Positions 1-11,394 of a DNA stretch of 64,000 nt are shown in pieces. Every line of letters begins with the position of its first letter. The stretch's first letter is position 1. Made by a program: the position numbers and the translations under genes. This DNA comes from Harmonia axyridis. Its lineage: Eukaryota; Arthropoda; Insecta; Coleoptera; Coccinellidae. The notes below the pieces were generated by a model, which was given only the letters and a program-made list of their open reading frames with translations, ran no database searches and was not told where the DNA came from. Where the stretch lies: NCBI RefSeq assembly GCF_914767665.1, contig NC_059506.1, forward strand, positions 23,413,825 to 23,477,824. The letters run 5' to 3'.

Positions 1-244
1 ATATGACTACTTACTTGGTTTACCTATTTGTTAGTTTAAGAATATTGGATAATGCTTATTTCTTTAGGACATCTATCAAGTTCTCAGTGGAAATGATATT
101 ATTCAGACGTTGTAGTATCTACCCTCTAATCCACAGAATCCTTATAAGTGTACTACGAACCTTTGTAATTTTCAGAAGGCTTATTTCTCCTTCTAAGTCG
201 AGTCTTTTACTACTTCATCTGAATGTTACTGTCCTCTGGTGAAG

Positions 245-246
<2 letters not shown>

Positions 247-283
<37 letters not shown>
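247..283. repeat. (AAT)n microsatellite, probable retrotransposon tail
   Basis: About twelve AAT units. It lies directly beyond the 3' end of the minus-strand reverse transcriptase fragment at 466-1104, and on that strand an AATAAA-type signal precedes it. This fits the simple-repeat tail that some insect non-LTR retrotransposons carry instead of poly(A). Confidence 0.8.
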
Positions 284-284
<1 letters not shown>

Positions 285-465
285 TTTTATTGATCCATCA
301 TTCACAAATCAAATTGTATTGGACATGTCAAAGGCAAAATAATATTACAAATTTACAAACTGAAACAACAATCCTTTTGATGAGAATTATGAAAAAAGAA
401 TAACGCACACAAATCCCAAAAGCCCCTAGCCATCAAAATTAAATTAATTATATAAAATAATTTCA

Positions 466-1104
466 TTATAATGTATCTGTGAAAAAAACTCTGAATTCTG
501 AAACATCATAAAAAACCTCTGACCTAAGTATATTGATCAGTTTTTTTCTGAAAATACTTAAAGTAGTGGCATTTCTTATTTCAAGAGGCAGTAAATTGAA
601 AAAATAACATCCTGCATACTCGGGAGTTTTTTTATATGTTTGATAAGTAAATCTACTCAATTTTAATTGATTGCCTCCTCTGGTGTTATATTCATGTCTA
701 TCGCCGACTTTTTCGATTTCATTCCTCTTTTTGTACGTACGACAGAGTACCTTCAGTAGATATATACACGAGAATGTAAGTATGCCTTCCCTCCTGAATG
801 TTTCTCTGCAAGATTCCAACGGCTGTAGGTTGAACATGAGGCGAATTATCCTTTTTTGGGCAATGAAAACTCTTTTACTTTCAGTTGCATTGCCGTATAC
901 TATTATATTATAACTAATTCTTGAGTAAATTAGTGCATAATAAGCGCTCATTAGTCCTTGTTTGTTCAAAGTTTGTTTTAAGTTTAACAACGCATAATAA
1001 CCACTATTTAATTTCTTGCATACCTCCTCTACATGATCCATCCAGTTAAGCTCACTATGTAAACGTACCCCCAAAAATTTCACTGTATAGAGTTCTGCTT
1101 TCAT
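466..1104 (-). pseudogene. Non-LTR retrotransposon reverse transcriptase, C-terminal fragment
   Basis: A 212-codon open frame matching the region just after the catalytic palm of jockey/CR1-like reverse transcriptases. Near the start it has the hallmark 'VKFLGVRLHSELNWMDHV' block, followed by a helical thumb-like region ('LMSAYYALIYSRISYN') and the C-terminal 'YNTRGGNQLKL...YFFNLLPLEIR' pattern common to these elements. The catalytic FADD part is absent, so this is a 5'-truncated copy, as is usual for target-primed insertion. The 3' UTR and the AAT tail lie to the left. It belongs to the RT superfamily by motif; the clade is inferred. Confidence 0.85.
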
Positions 1105-1489
1105 AATTGGCTATATATTTGAAACACATACATAGTTGTGTTTTCTCTGAATCAACATTTTTTTACTAGTTGATCTTTAGCTTAACCATTGTTTGCCTCT
1201 TATGATTCCTCTGGTCTTTTTCATCACAGATGCAAGCCTTGATCGACCAGGTGATGGACTTGTAGAGAAGGTAGGTAGATTTGTGCTGTTTTTGTAAAGT
1301 AGCGGTTTCAACGCATTGCTGTTATCTTTTCCATCACCAAAACTGATATGATTTGTTGTTTTCATGTCATCTTCTTGCCAAGTATCACTATCAAGTACTT
1401 GGCCTCGTTTTTCTATTCCATCCTCCTACAGAACATTACGGCATGATATTGTGATCTTTCCTCTTTCGGTTGAACAGAACAGCCTCGTT

Positions 1490-1935
1490 CTTCTTTTCAT
1501 TTCGATTCTCCATCGTGCCAATTATGATTGTAGTCTTGAGATGGATTTTTGACGGCACTTATCAATTTGGGACACCACGATCTGGTAAGGGGCGATATCG
1601 TCAGTATAAGGGAGGTTTTCCCCATTTTTGGCATATCGGATACATATAATGTAAACAATAACGGTGACAGCAGAGATCCTTGTGGGACTCCGGCTCTGTG
1701 AATGAAGTACTCACCTCTGGCTCCAAAACTGCGAGAATACAAGTGGAACTGTGGTGTATGGAGAGTGAATATTTGCTACAAGAAGTTTGTGGAGCTGTTC
1801 TTTGTGTCATACTCTATCAAACGGCTTGGCCTCGTCCAAGAAGATAGTCCCTGTAACTTTTTTGCTATTGAATACTTTCGTTATTTCTTCCATTACTCGG
1901 AGCACTTGTTGTTCAGTGGAGAGAAAAAAGATTAA
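1490..1935 (-). pseudogene. Jockey-like reverse transcriptase palm fragment, frameshifted
   Basis: The minus strand holds two RT palm motifs in different frames: 'IFLDEAKPFDRV' (the first catalytic Asp block, normally FLDVAKAFDRVWH) near 1830-1860, and 'AGVPQGSLLSPLLFTLYVSD' near 1630-1690. The order and spacing are right for one RT, but frameshifts separate the pieces and the FADD box is not recovered. It may belong to the same or a related element as the fragment at 466-1104, with the intervening segment lost or diverged. Confidence 0.8.
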
Positions 1936-3400
1936 GTATAGAGAAGAAAAGCTACTGTATGATTCCGTTATTACCTATAATATCTAACAAATTTACTTAA
2001 TTAACCTATAAAATATTTACCCCTAGTATATAACTTTTCCACCAATGACATTACCAAATACGTTACTACTTAAACTAGCTTTCTCTCTTACACAAAAATC
2101 CTAGATAATGTTAACTTTTTCTGACCTGATAACCCCCTGAACCACATCATAATCCAAGAAATGCTGTTCATGGCATATATCTAAACAAGAAAAATTAAAC
2201 ATTCCAAACACAATTTTATTATCTAAAATATCTTGAAGATTCCTAGGACCAAGCAAAAAACTACTAATTGGATATAAATTTGTTTGAAGATTGAAGCGAA
2301 GTTTCATGATAAAATGACATGAATACGATTTTGGGTTAGCTCATTGACTTCATTTCGATGATTTTATTATTTTTTACCGTGATATTCATCCTGAGATTCT
2401 GCAAAAAGTTCAGCAGTGCTCGACATTGTTGACCTATATTGGCTAGGTTTCTCTTACTCAATTCTGTAGGCACTTGGCAAGATTTCTTTCCTTTACTTTA
2501 TGGATTTCCTTCCTTTACTTTATAAGTTTTTTTTGATTTCAACTCGTATAATTTTCACAGTGGTAGAAGGTATACCTATCTTGAAATTCATATAAACCTC
2601 TGTTATGTGTAACATTTTCATGAAAATACTCAAAAGTTATGGGGAAAATGTTGTGGTAAGTGCAAAACGCATTCATTATTCAGTTTTGGAGTGAATGCGC
2701 TAACTAAACGTCAGAATTGAATCTCCAAATTATCCTCATGATTATATGCAGTGATATTTCACTTCGCGTAGCTCGTTAAAATGTAATAGGAGAAGTTGCA
2801 TATAGTTTGAAACTTTGTTGTGTGGAGCAGAGTTCAACTGTATTCAGTAGAAGATGAAAGTATTTCTATCGATCCATATATTTGCATTTCAATGCTGAAA
2901 GTTTCACAATAAAGTTTATTTCACCTTTTACCATTAAATATCTCGACTCGAATGAATCATCAGAGTGACAAAATGGCGAATGAGCCAGTTTCTGGTATAT
3001 CTATTTCATTCAAAATCCTGATATGTTTTCATTGTGGTAGAAAAATTCGCTATACTGTCCGACTGAAAAACTCTTCACAGTAGTCGGATGGAACTTGTGA
3101 TGTGGTTCAAATGATAAACAGGGAAGTTCATAATATTTATATAATTTCATCTATACTTACAGCTATAACTAGATTGTACAAGTTATAAAGATTTATTGTG
3201 TTCTTTAATTTTGAATTTGAGCCATTGTTCCCCAAACAGATCGCTCTATCATTCACCACAATGTCAGTAATTTTTGAAATTGGAGCCGGTAATAGTCTGA
3301 ATTTATTATGACATGCTTAAACTCAACTTGATGAGGTTCGAGCCGAGGAAACGAGAATGACTATTATTAATTCTATCGATACTAGTTCACCGTCTGTACT
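1936..3400. other. AT-rich stretch with no gene recognised
   Basis: Only short chance open frames on either strand. I see no splice-bounded exon, no repeat array and no protein motif here. Confidence 0.5.
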
Positions 3401-3404
3401 TAAT

Positions 3405-4170
3405 ATAATATAATCATAGTAATGAAATGTTTATTGACCCAAAATGAATACAAGATACACAAGTGAATAAAGGTTAAACATAAGCACCACCTATAGAGAT
3501 GACAGTTCCAACTGAAGATAATCCTTATATCTTCTGTATTAGGATTGCTTCAAATTATTTTCAAATTCACCTTGTTGTTACTCAGAACAAAATATTTACC
3601 CTTAAACAAATTGAATATAAATAATATACAGTGATAAACCTCTTAATCAACCAAATTGAATACAAACAATATACAGTGATGAACTTTTTAGTCAATCATT
3701 ATCGTCAAATTTGGGAATTTCAATGTTCACAATAGGCGATTCCTAGTCATAATCGGGAAAAAATTGTCAAAATCGACAGGTCAACACTTTTTAATAATTT
3801 TTTTTCAGGTCTTTTTTTTGTATTATATTCATTCAATAGAATGCTTTATCAGATTTTTATTATCCATAATTCACATCATCATTCTACTTTCAAATTTAAC
3901 AATACTCTTTATCCTTCTCAAGTTGTTGGGTAATAAATTATAGACTTTGGTAGCCAAATATGCATAAGATATTTCGTCTTATTCTTTTCTTACATTTGAA
4001 TGTCTCATAGTCTTTCATTTTACTTCTTGTAGTAAACTCTTGAGCAACTACACTAAAATGAACTGGTGCACTATCATACATAAACCACATTGCCTGTCTT
4101 GGTAGACTTGGTACATCCTTCAGAACTGAGGTAGCGTTTGTGCTAAAAAGTTACGGCGCAACAAAGAACT
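3405..4170 (-). mobile_element. Decayed 3' end of a non-LTR retrotransposon
   Basis: On the minus strand a broken frame near 3900-4080 reads 'VAQEFTTRSKMKDYETFKCK', then 'FITQQLEKDKEYC'. This has the layout of the C-terminal tail of jockey/CR1-type polyproteins. The left end carries a GGGTCAATAAACATT block and a TATAA-rich tail, closely resembling the GGATCAATAAAACATT plus AAT tail of the element at 245-1104, so the two may be one family. Stops and divergence make the coding call weak. Confidence 0.45.
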
Positions 4171-4930
4171 TTTTCGAAAACCATCAAAGGATAAAATAGT
4201 CCAAGGATAAACCTCTTGAATTTTTGCCGCATGTTTACCAAACACCCTGTATAGTTAATCGAGATGAATCATTGAGTTTGGATGTTGAATGAGAATTTAT
4301 GCAAATTTTCATGTCGATTGAAATATCGACCAAAAACCAATATTTCAGTGACCACATATTTCATTGAGTTCTTTGTTTTTGATATTGCATGTGAATATAA
4401 AATAGCAATTCAAAACTTTCTGTATATTTCATATAGATCGTTTCGTGAGAAACATAGAAACTTCAAGCAGAATATCGAATAAAAATGGAAAAAGTATCTG
4501 ACATGAAGTCCGAAGCTATCTAGTAGTAATACAGATCTATTCATAATTTTATGGCGCATGAATAAACGAGCGTTCAAAATATCATGACTTCACGATGATG
4601 CTTTAGTAGTATATATATTCTGAAATAAGTTGCAAAATGTGCTCCTATTCCAACACGAATGCGAAGGCAAGTCCAACACTCACGCATGAGTGTTAGAATT
4701 GCCTTCTGCATCGAGTATTAGACCATTTAACACCACCAGAAAAAAAAAATAGCGAATAATGTTGCGAATCATATCACTATATCCAAATTATATTATATTG
4801 ACAATTGATGAGTAATGAAATTTGATAGGATCGGACAGTTTTGATTGATGAAACAGTCCCTCACAACAGGCCAGATATAGGTACTGCTTGTTGATAAACA
4901 TCAAAAGGCAGCAATACTCATCGTTGTAGC
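4171..4930. other. No gene recognised
   Basis: Contains a 'CACCCTGTATAG' phrase near 4247, which recurs as part of dispersed repeats elsewhere in the window. A 66-codon open frame at 4282-4482 has no recognisable feature. Confidence 0.4.
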
Positions 4931-4934
4931 AATA

Positions 4935-5310
4935 CCTAATAACAACAATATACGTCAAAAAGAGGTCGAAAAAATTTCAAAATATAAGGACCTCGAATTT
5001 CAGATAATGCGCCAGTGGGGAATGATATCAACGAGAACTATTCCAATTATCATCTCAACAACAGGAATAGTTCCCAAAAATCTCAAGAGAAATATCAAGC
5101 AACTAGGACTTAGTGAGTATATAAGTAATATAATGTAAAAAGCTGTTCTTTTAGGTACTGCAAGGACGGTGAGAAAATTCCTAGGAAGCGAAGGACAGGT
5201 CCAAGGATCGCGTGTAAGAGGACCAGAAGTTCGACGAGAACCAGGGAAACCACAAGGACCGGACACGACCGAGCTCTACCCTTCTGATATTTCAAATATC
5301 TGGGATTGAG
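4935..5310 (+). pseudogene. Non-LTR retrotransposon polyprotein, C-terminal fragment
   Basis: The plus strand reads 'KYKDLEFQIMRQWGM', 'TIPIIISTTGIVPKNLKRNI', then, after a stop near 5137, 'KAVLLGTARTVRKFLGSEG'. This series (K-Y-x-D-L, P-x-x-x-x-x-x-G-x-x-P-K, then K-A-V-L-x-G/N-T-x-R-x-V-R-K-F-L) is the stereotyped C-terminal tail of a widespread animal non-LTR retrotransposon ORF. A basic/Pro-rich stretch runs to a stop near 5308. One internal stop shows that the copy is dead. The family is recognised by pattern only, and the clade is not assigned. Confidence 0.65.
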
Positions 5311-6985
5311 TGAATGTTCCTCTTAGCGAGGAGTGAGAAGCTGACGGCGAGGAGAAATCCCACGCGTATAGGCAAAAGTCGGGGATAATAATATGGTTTA
5401 TTCTGTAAGCTACAGGGTATAAAGATATAATCACAGAGGTGTGAGCCTGTACGTGACTTCTGAATAAACAAAATATAATACAGTAGCCGGTATTCAAATA
5501 ATTCCAATACGAATAGAAAAACAAATTCAATAGATTTTCTAATGAAAAGTGGCGTATATTATTGAAAACAAAATGATTTCAGTTTACACTGAAACTTCAC
5601 AGAATAAACATTCATTTCATTCCGAAGAGAGCAATGTTGGATTATTATTGGAAGTATTTAACCCAAATGTACTCGTCATTTATGTTATACTGATAGAAGA
5701 TTTCAGATGACCCTATAATCTGATATTACGGTTATTCGATATCACAAGTAATCTTCCTCTCGAAACATGGTCGATCCGATTCAGTCAATTTCCTCATTCG
5801 ATTTCTTGATGTCAATTCCATTTCCCAGATATCAGGAAAAAAACAACTGAAAAATTCCTATATCCTATTTGTACCTTTCGTCATACGAAAAGAACAACAA
5901 AAACGATCGTTGACAGAATTTATATTCTTACTGTGGGGTATATATGGATCTAACCGAAAATTGGGGCTATTTTTATATCGAATCGAGGTTACATATTAGA
6001 TTTGAAATGGATTTTCATCAGAAAAGAGCTTACCAATACCCGTTGCTACAATCTCTGAAAAAAGCAAAAAAGGAAATTCAAGAAAAATCTTTGTCATGAG
6101 ATTCTACCCAACTTATTCGTTTTCATATTGAAAACATTTCAAGCTGACCGGTTTTTTTTTGAAAATACCGATGTGGCACTAAGTTTTGAATCGGGAATTC
6201 TCGATAATTCCTTCTTGCACATCTTGAATTCATATCCAAGTGTAATTTCGTTGTCTGTTTCTAAATCCATTCAATTTAATTTTGTTAACTTTTGAATTTT
6301 CAAATAATAACTGCACATAATATTCATGATATGCAGTTATTTCCTAACATATCTACAATACCTACCTACTCAAAATATTTTGTACGTTATCGACGGTCAC
6401 GCCGGAAAGATCTTAATTCCCTCAAGCGACTGAAAACGGATTTAAGAAATACAGGGTGTCCCAAATCCGATGCTCACTGAAAGCATTTCGAAAACTATAA
6501 GACTTGGAAAAAAAACTCATGGGCCCCCGAGCTCTTTTTTCGAAATAAAAGATATCAGAAAGCAGATCATAGATATCTCGATTGGTTCTCGAGTAACAGA
6601 GCTTTTCTGAAAATGACTGTTTCAAATATTCCGCTATATCTTGGTTTCTGTTCGAGAAATTAAAAATATTCTGAAACGTTTTTTTCAGTAGTTCTTACGG
6701 TTTATATAATACTTATAACAGATCATTGTGATGTCCCATCAAAAAATTAAGACAAAATACTGAGTTTCTTCGAAATGGATGACATTTGTGAAAAACCGAT
6801 AACGAAGTATTTTTTGACAATCCTGCGGCTAACAAGCTGTGTTGAAAAATATAAGGTGTCCCATTTGAGAAACACCAACTTTGCTCTAATCTCTAAAACG
6901 GTAATTAATTTCTATGACCTGTTATGAGTATCATATAAACCATAAAAATCACTGAAAAAAAATGTTTTGAAATTAGCTTGTTAGA
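5311..6985. other. AT-rich stretch, dispersed-repeat phrases only
   Basis: No coding region supported. 'ACAGGGTGTCCCAAA' near 6451 and 'AAGGTGTCCCATTTG' near 6852 are two instances of a phrase that recurs at 56760. They probably mark fragments of a dispersed element. Confidence 0.4.
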
Positions 6986-6987
6986 AT

Positions 6988-7111
6988 GTGCTTGATTTTT
7001 CAAGTACTTAATAAATTTTTTTTTTTGGTGGAAAATAAAATGTAAACACTAGTAAGTGTTTACATTTTATTTTTTAACAAAAAAAAATTATCAAGTACTT
7101 GAAAAATCAAT
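6988..7111. repeat. Long imperfect palindrome (foldback)
   Basis: The core is a perfect inverted repeat: AAAATAAAATGTAAACACT (7032-7050), a 4-base spacer, then its reverse complement to about 7073. Outside it the arms continue imperfectly: CTTGATTTTTCAAGTACTTA on the left is mirrored by CAAGTACTTGAAAAATCAA on the right, separated from the core by T and A runs. It lies at the edge of the ACTTGA-rich tandem repeat. Confidence 0.85.
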
Positions 7112-7875
7112 ATGATTTTCTACCAAGTAAGGACTGAATCCATTAAATACTTGATAAATGAATACTTGACTTGAGTTGATATTGAGAAACTACTTCTAGA
7201 CTTGAACTTAACTTGATTTCAAGTCAAGCCAAGTCAAGTAGCTTGGATATCAAGTCAAGCTGTGAATCTCTAATTGCAGTTTTGTTATCTTTGAAGGTGC
7301 TATTGTCGGTGCATGGATAAACGTGCGCTCAGCTTGATAGAATGTGCTTGATTTTTCAAGTACTTGATAAATAAATACGTGATCAGAGTTGACATTGAAA
7401 AACTACTAATAGACTTGAACTTAACTCGATTTCAAGTCAAGCCAAGTCAAGTAGCTTGGATATCAAGTCAAGCTGTGAATCTCTAATTACAGTTATGTTA
7501 TTTTTAAAGGTACTATTGTCGATGCATGGATGAATGTGCACTCAGCTTAGAATAGAATGTACTTTATTTTTCAAGTATTTGATAAATGAATACTTGACCT
7601 GAGTTGACGATGGAAAACTAATACTTGGCTTGTACTGAACTTGATTTCAAGTCTAACCAAGTCAAGTAGCTTGGATATCAAGTCAAGCTATGAATCTCTA
7701 ATTATGTTATTTTTTGCTTGATAGAATGTTCTTGATTTATCAAATACTTGATGAATAAATATTTGACCTGAATTGACATTGAAAAACTACTACTTGATTT
7801 GAACTTAACTTGATCTCTAGTGAAGTCATGTCAAGTAGCTTGGATATTAAGTCAAGCTGTGAATCTCTATAGTGT
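7112..7875. repeat. Tandem repeat, about 210-bp unit, ACTTGA/TCAAGT-rich
   Basis: About 3.5 units. A landmark 'TGTGAATCTCTAATT' recurs at about 7261, 7473 and 7689 (as TATGAATCTC), and its start recurs near 7857, giving spacings near 212, 216 and 170. Each unit contains nested TCAAGTCAAGCCAAGTCAAG runs and 'TAGCTTGGATATCAAGTCAA'. No open frame is conserved between units. Satellite-like or a transposon subrepeat. Confidence 0.85.
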
Positions 7876-9235
7876 AAGTGTTAAACGATTCTAGGGCACC
7901 TTGTATAAATGACAATTTGGGGCTTTATTCAAGCAGAAATTAAATTATTATTGCATTGAAATTACTTCGTTCTTGAACACCATTTCGATTGATCTCATAC
8001 TCATAATTCCCAAAACAAAATCCATCCATCCATCCATCCAGGCAGGTTATTATGAAAGGATCCTAGTTTTCTTTCATTTTTCCCAACATAAACGTTTGGA
8101 ATCGTTAAAAAAGTCTACCCTCTCAAATAATCAGAGTTTATGTTTCGGAAATGATCGATCTTTCCGTTGGAGTTGCAGCATTTTTATTTTCGATTCATGA
8201 AATTTCCAAACTGCAGTTTTATAATCCAGATTCCGAGACCTTGTATAATTCACCCACCGAAGTCGAAACAAAGTTTTCCTCGATTCAAGGGACAATTTGC
8301 GATCAGTTTTCACGTAATTTAAGTTTTACGACTTCTGAAATGTTTTGCTACAAAGCATGGCAGTTTCTTTTTACTTCATCATCAGGAAAGTTACACCAAT
8401 TATGCACTACAGAAGAGCTGGAAAACATCGAATAAGAGAATAAATATCTTGTTTCTTATGGTATAGTTTCTAATCAAATGAGTAAACATTGTGTTACATT
8501 GAAAAAATTAAATATTAAAGGTAATAATCTACTTCAAAATAAGTATTCATCAATATTTTTTCAATTCTGGATCCTTTATAATGGACTATATATGGCCCCG
8601 CAGTTTGAGGTCAGGGTATAAAAGTGACCTAAAAACCTTGTTAAGAAACAAACCACCTGAAGTTTTTACATCTTGCCAGAGACAGTACCTTCATTCCTAA
8701 GGGTCTTACAATCAAACTTTCAATAAGAGGCAAAAAGTCAACCAAACATAAACAAACAAACAACTATTCCAGTTTACGATTAGGATAGATGTAACATCCA
8801 AGCACCATCCAAAACATTTCTTAAAAAACATAGAAGCTTTTGTAGTCTGCAACTTGGAAAAAATAAAGGTTATCATACCATATTGATCACCCTATTTCAG
8901 GAACCTCATCCATGGCGTTAAAATATGAATCAAGGAATAAAATTTAGAGAAAATGATTTTTCCGAAAACTTGAGGACCTGCAGTAGTGTTATTAATTTGT
9001 CTCTTGTTTGAATTAATTCTAGATTAATTTATCTGATTTGTTGTCCTCTACGATTTCGTGCCAACCTTATCATAGCCAGATTTCCAAAATCGAGGAGTAA
9101 GTGACAAACCTGGGTTTTTGTCAGCACTACGAGCCTCAGCAGTTCTCAGTTGTTCTATAGCGGCGCACACAACACTATTATTATTATTCACTGAATCGGA
9201 GTCATTGCGGCTCTGTTAGCCTTCCGGGGACTGCG
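7876..9235. other. No gene recognised; short CATC microsatellite
   Basis: A (CCAT)n run lies at about 8022-8040. A 94-codon plus-strand frame at 8151-8435 has no recognisable motif and no splice context, so I do not call it a gene. An ATT-rich tract near 9176-9190 precedes the RT fragment that follows. Confidence 0.4.
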
Positions 9236-9239
9236 ACCA

Positions 9240-9779
9240 ATGGAATACTTCAAGAAATGGAGATTCAAATTGAGCACATCGAAAACAGTTGCAATCTACT
9301 TCGGAGGAACAACAGTAAAGAAAGAGAGAGCAGGAAACGTCAAAATAAAAAACCAGACGATAGAATGGAAAAAGGAAGCAAAATATCTGGGAGTAATACT
9401 GGATGAAAGAATGGATTTTAACAAACAGATAAAAGAAAACAGAAAAAAGACAAGGCAATTGCACGGCAGATTGTACCCATTGCTCAACCCTAGAAGTAAA
9501 CTTTCTATAGAAAAGAAGTTGAAGATAATGAAAATAATGCTAATGCCAAGCATTACGTATGCAGGAGTTACCTGGTACAAAACGAAGGACAATAATAATG
9601 ATCAGTTGCAAAGTACACTAAATTCAGTATTAAGAACAGCGGTTGGCGCCCCATGGTATATAACTAACCAACAAATCAGAGAAGAACTGAAAATTGAAAC
9701 TATTGAAGAAATAGTCAATAAGCACAAGTGCGTGAAGGAAAAGATCGTCAGAGCTTTCCTTCTTGAAGAACAAAAATAG
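9240..9779 (+). pseudogene. Jockey-type reverse transcriptase, C-terminal half
   Basis: A 179-codon open frame. It starts with 'YFKKWRFKLSTSKTVAIYF', the conserved block after the FADD box in jockey-clade RTs, continues with 'AKYLGVILDERMDFNKQI' and 'KIMKIMLMPSITYAGVTW', and ends in a helical tail ('NSVLRTAVGAPWYITNQQI'). The palm motifs are missing, so the copy is 5'-truncated. It stops with TAG at 9777-9779, followed by A-rich, repeat-like sequence. The A-rich codon bias differs from the window's cellular-looking ORFs and is typical of jockey elements. Confidence 0.9.
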
Positions 9780-10017
9780 TAGTGAAAGTTATGAAAGCCC
9801 AACAGGGTGTAAAAGCTGCTCCCTCTAAGAAATAGTATGGAATAAATAGTCAATAAGCATAGAAAGAAGACAATAGAGACGCTGAAAGAGCACGAGAATA
9901 AGGAATTAAGAAAGATAATACAAATTAAAGTAAGAAAGACCGATAAGAGGAAATACCTCTTTCAAAGAACTAGATAGAAGAAAAAAATGACATGAAGTAG
10001 GGAGGAGAGCCTCCCGA

Positions 10018-10345
10018 TCAGACAACAGCAGAAAATAGGAGAATGAAATTAGAGGCGAAGGGAATGTAAATTCCGGACCTTAAACAAAAAGATGATCTGA
10101 GGAGGTCATCGATAAGGTTAACGCAACCGACGACATCCTTAAGAGTCTTGGCTATTACTTCGTGAGTATCCAGAACTGATTTTCCCATGTGAGTGGTTCT
10201 TAGGCCAGTCAGCCTCGGACATCTGCACAATATGTGCTTGGCTGTTTCTACCTCCATTTCACAGATCCTTCAGATCCAATCTGCTGACTTAGCCATGCGG
10301 TACAAAAGATATTTCCACCGACAGTGTCCTGTCAGCAGGCACACC
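10018..10345 (-). pseudogene. RNase H/zinc-knuckle tail of a non-LTR retrotransposon
   Basis: Minus strand: 'YRMAKSADWI', a stop, then 'RICEMEVETAKHILCRCPRL'. This is the Cys-x2-Cys...His...Cys tail that follows the RNase H domain in I/R1/jockey-group polyproteins ('C..C...ET..HIL..CP.L'). The stop (TGA) falls exactly where the first cysteine is expected, so the copy is inactive. It is in opposite orientation to the RT at 9240-9779, so the two are separate insertions. Confidence 0.75.
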
Positions 10346-10864
10346 ATTATACCCGAAGCTAAGCTCGTGGTAGCTTCAGAAGCTTTCTGATATAGGTCGA
10401 TGAGAGCACTTCAAATTTCTTTGCCTGAGCAAGACCCGGAGGGTTTGTTTCTCCAGAGGGTTTTTCTATTGTCCCACTCCCATTGTTAGACCGCTGGCTC
10501 ATATTGGTCTTTTTCAAGCCCACAGCAGCGCTCAATACCAATATGTGTCAACCTTGAGGCCCATTTGCAAGTTCATCCTCAAATCACTAACTTGTCCCAA
10601 TAGCCCGAATGTTTCCACTAGTATCACTAATGCCTGCTAAGTACTCTGCTTCACGACAACCCAAAAATGCTTTATTTTTATGAACTGTATCTGCAAAATT
10701 TTCACCATTTTTGTGGCGAATTTGAACAATTTCAATGCTTTGTTGAAGCGCGTATCGTTCCAGTTTTAGTACCTAATGGCATAATTTTTACTTGTTAAAT
10801 GTCAAGTCACAGCTGCCTAGATAGCAACGATTCAAAATAAAACCTCTAATTGGAAAACCTTGTT

Positions 10865-11110
10865 CTACACCGTCATTCAGTAAGTCCCGGGCCTGGCGCA
10901 TAGATGGCTGCCCCAATGCCATACCACCCTTTTTTCGTTAATAACAACCGTCAAAAGATGCTTGTCAAAATTTCGGAACAAACAAACTTGATTAGCGTTA
11001 TTCATAATTTCCAATGAAGTAGTGATTACCTAGGTTGAAAAGCCTATTTCGAAAGTAAAGACGAATATTTTTTCTGGAAAAGTATTGAAGAGTTCGAGGA
11101 GGGTTGGAGT
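10865..11110 (+). mobile_element. Possible mariner-family terminal segment
   Basis: The stretch beginning 'CATTCAGTAAGTCCCGGGCC' resembles, as I remember them, the terminal repeats of a mariner family in insects, followed by untranslated leader. No transposase frame follows, because the 944-bp tandem repeats begin soon after. Recognised by recall of the family, not by comparison, so treat as tentative. Confidence 0.3.
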
Positions 11111-11394
11111 ACTTATCACTCTTGACGAATAAAGTATCATTCTCAAGATGAATTACCAATTAGGTACACTAATTAGATGAACTGTTATGGCATTAGCAGG
11201 AATTTATTTATATTTAATATATCTAAATTTATTTTTAATGAATATATGCACGAGACGTCAGTAGGCTATTTGAACGTTGGGAAAATTTGTTCCTCCTCGA
11301 ATCAGAAATTGAGAAATTTTCCTCATTTTAATTTTGAAGTCGGAAAATCGGTGTTGGACCACACTGTATACGTTTCACAACATCCACTTTTCTA

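Noticed and set aside
5000..5530. Minus-strand frames of 60-88 codons, some hydrophobic
   Set aside because: They are antisense shadows of the retrotransposon C-terminal fragment at 4935-5310 and its 3' flank.
7031..7075. Palindrome as a rho-independent terminator
   Set aside because: The genome is eukaryotic, the stem is AT-rich, and no gene ends next to it.
8151..8435. 94-codon plus-strand open frame
   Set aside because: No motif, no splice or polyadenylation context, and an equally long frame lies on the opposite strand. Consistent with chance.
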